Shown here in pieces: positions 63,788 to 64,000 of a DNA stretch of 64,000 bases. Numbering within the stretch: position 1 is the first letter of the stretch; each line of letters starts with the position of its first letter. The notes under the pieces were generated by a model that saw only the letters and a program-made list of their open reading frames with translations, was not told where the DNA came from and made no database searches. The translations under genes and the position numbers were made by a program. Origin of the DNA: Anisakis pegreffii (taxonomy: Eukaryota; Nematoda; Chromadorea; Rhabditida; Anisakidae); the NCBI GenBank assembly GCA_035041965.1, contig JAPYMA010003026.1, forward strand, positions 62,001-126,000. Reading direction: 5' to 3'.

Positions 63788-64000
63788 GTTACGCTACGAG
63801 TGAATTTGTTCGGAATATCGCTGGAATGTTTTCGAAAAATCTTCACCTGGCTGAACCTGAAACTGTGTTTTTGATTTTGCAAAAACTGGTGGATTTCTGC
63901 TCATGCCAAAGCTCTACGATGAATCTGCTGCAGACGGCGTTTCACTGCGAACATTTATGCTTTAGACGTTTACACGTCTCTGTGCACACGATAAGATTCG
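63788..64000 (+). CDS. partial exon running off the window
   Basis: After an ACAG acceptor a frame entered in phase 1 stays open for about 71 codons to the window end: it reads YATSEFVRNIAGMFSKNLHL and then a Leu-rich, Cys-containing helical-looking stretch (ETVFLILQKLVDFCSC). The composition resembles an internal exon of a large helical protein. No family was recognised and no phase-matched upstream exon was found. Confidence 0.4.

Noticed and set aside
1..64000. Spliced-leader RNA gene or SL1 sequence
   Set aside because: The SL1 22-mer and its complement were looked for by eye and not seen.

Overview
This is nuclear DNA from a nematode. The evidence is the AT-rich background, spliced genes with TTTCAG-type 3' splice sites and no branch-point tract, and nematode-expanded families: a DB-module protein, two pepsin inhibitor-3 (PI-3) proteins and two multi-ShK secreted proteins. 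PI-3 genes next to ShK genes, plus large introns and a satellite array, fit a parasitic clade III worm (ascarid or filarial relatives). The species is an inference and is not shown by the sequence. Almost every gene is cut into short exons, so I built models by joining splice sites in matching phase. Coordinates given for a gene span its introns; exon limits are in the evidence.

Left third. 1-9.9 kb has no firmly supported gene, only one possible signal-peptide exon at 2.1 kb. A complete ten-exon nck-1 adaptor gene (SH3-SH3-SH3-SH2, + strand) lies at 9.9-15.6 kb. A small three-exon secreted-protein gene (+) follows at 16.3-17.2 kb, and a five-exon secreted DB-module gene (-) at 18.1-19.8 kb.

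Middle. 23-26.7 kb is repeat territory: a GC-rich block, a homogenised array of 355-bp tandem units, and at its right end a stretch whose spacing and key blocks match the first half of 5S rRNA. A second, more diverged repeat family occupies 29.6-30.9 kb. A seven-exon pICln gene (+), a snRNP/methylosome assembly factor, follows at 31.6-33.6 kb. Two tandem PI-3 domain genes (-) lie at 34.8-36.6 and 39.0-41.1 kb and share intron positions and phases.

Right third. Two Pmp3/UPF0057 membrane-peptide genes (+) lie at 44.3 and 52.9 kb and share one intron position. Two tandem ShK-domain genes (-) lie at 55.4-57.9 and 60.6-62.6 kb, built from phase-1/phase-1 exons. The proximal copy has a stop codon where the first cysteine of its third ShK domain should be. 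An open exon-like frame runs off the right end (+).

There is no operon-like functional module. The common theme is three tandem gene pairs and several secreted cysteine-rich proteins beside two conserved housekeeping or signalling genes (nck-1, pICln). I saw no virus, CRISPR array, rRNA operon or confident tRNA.
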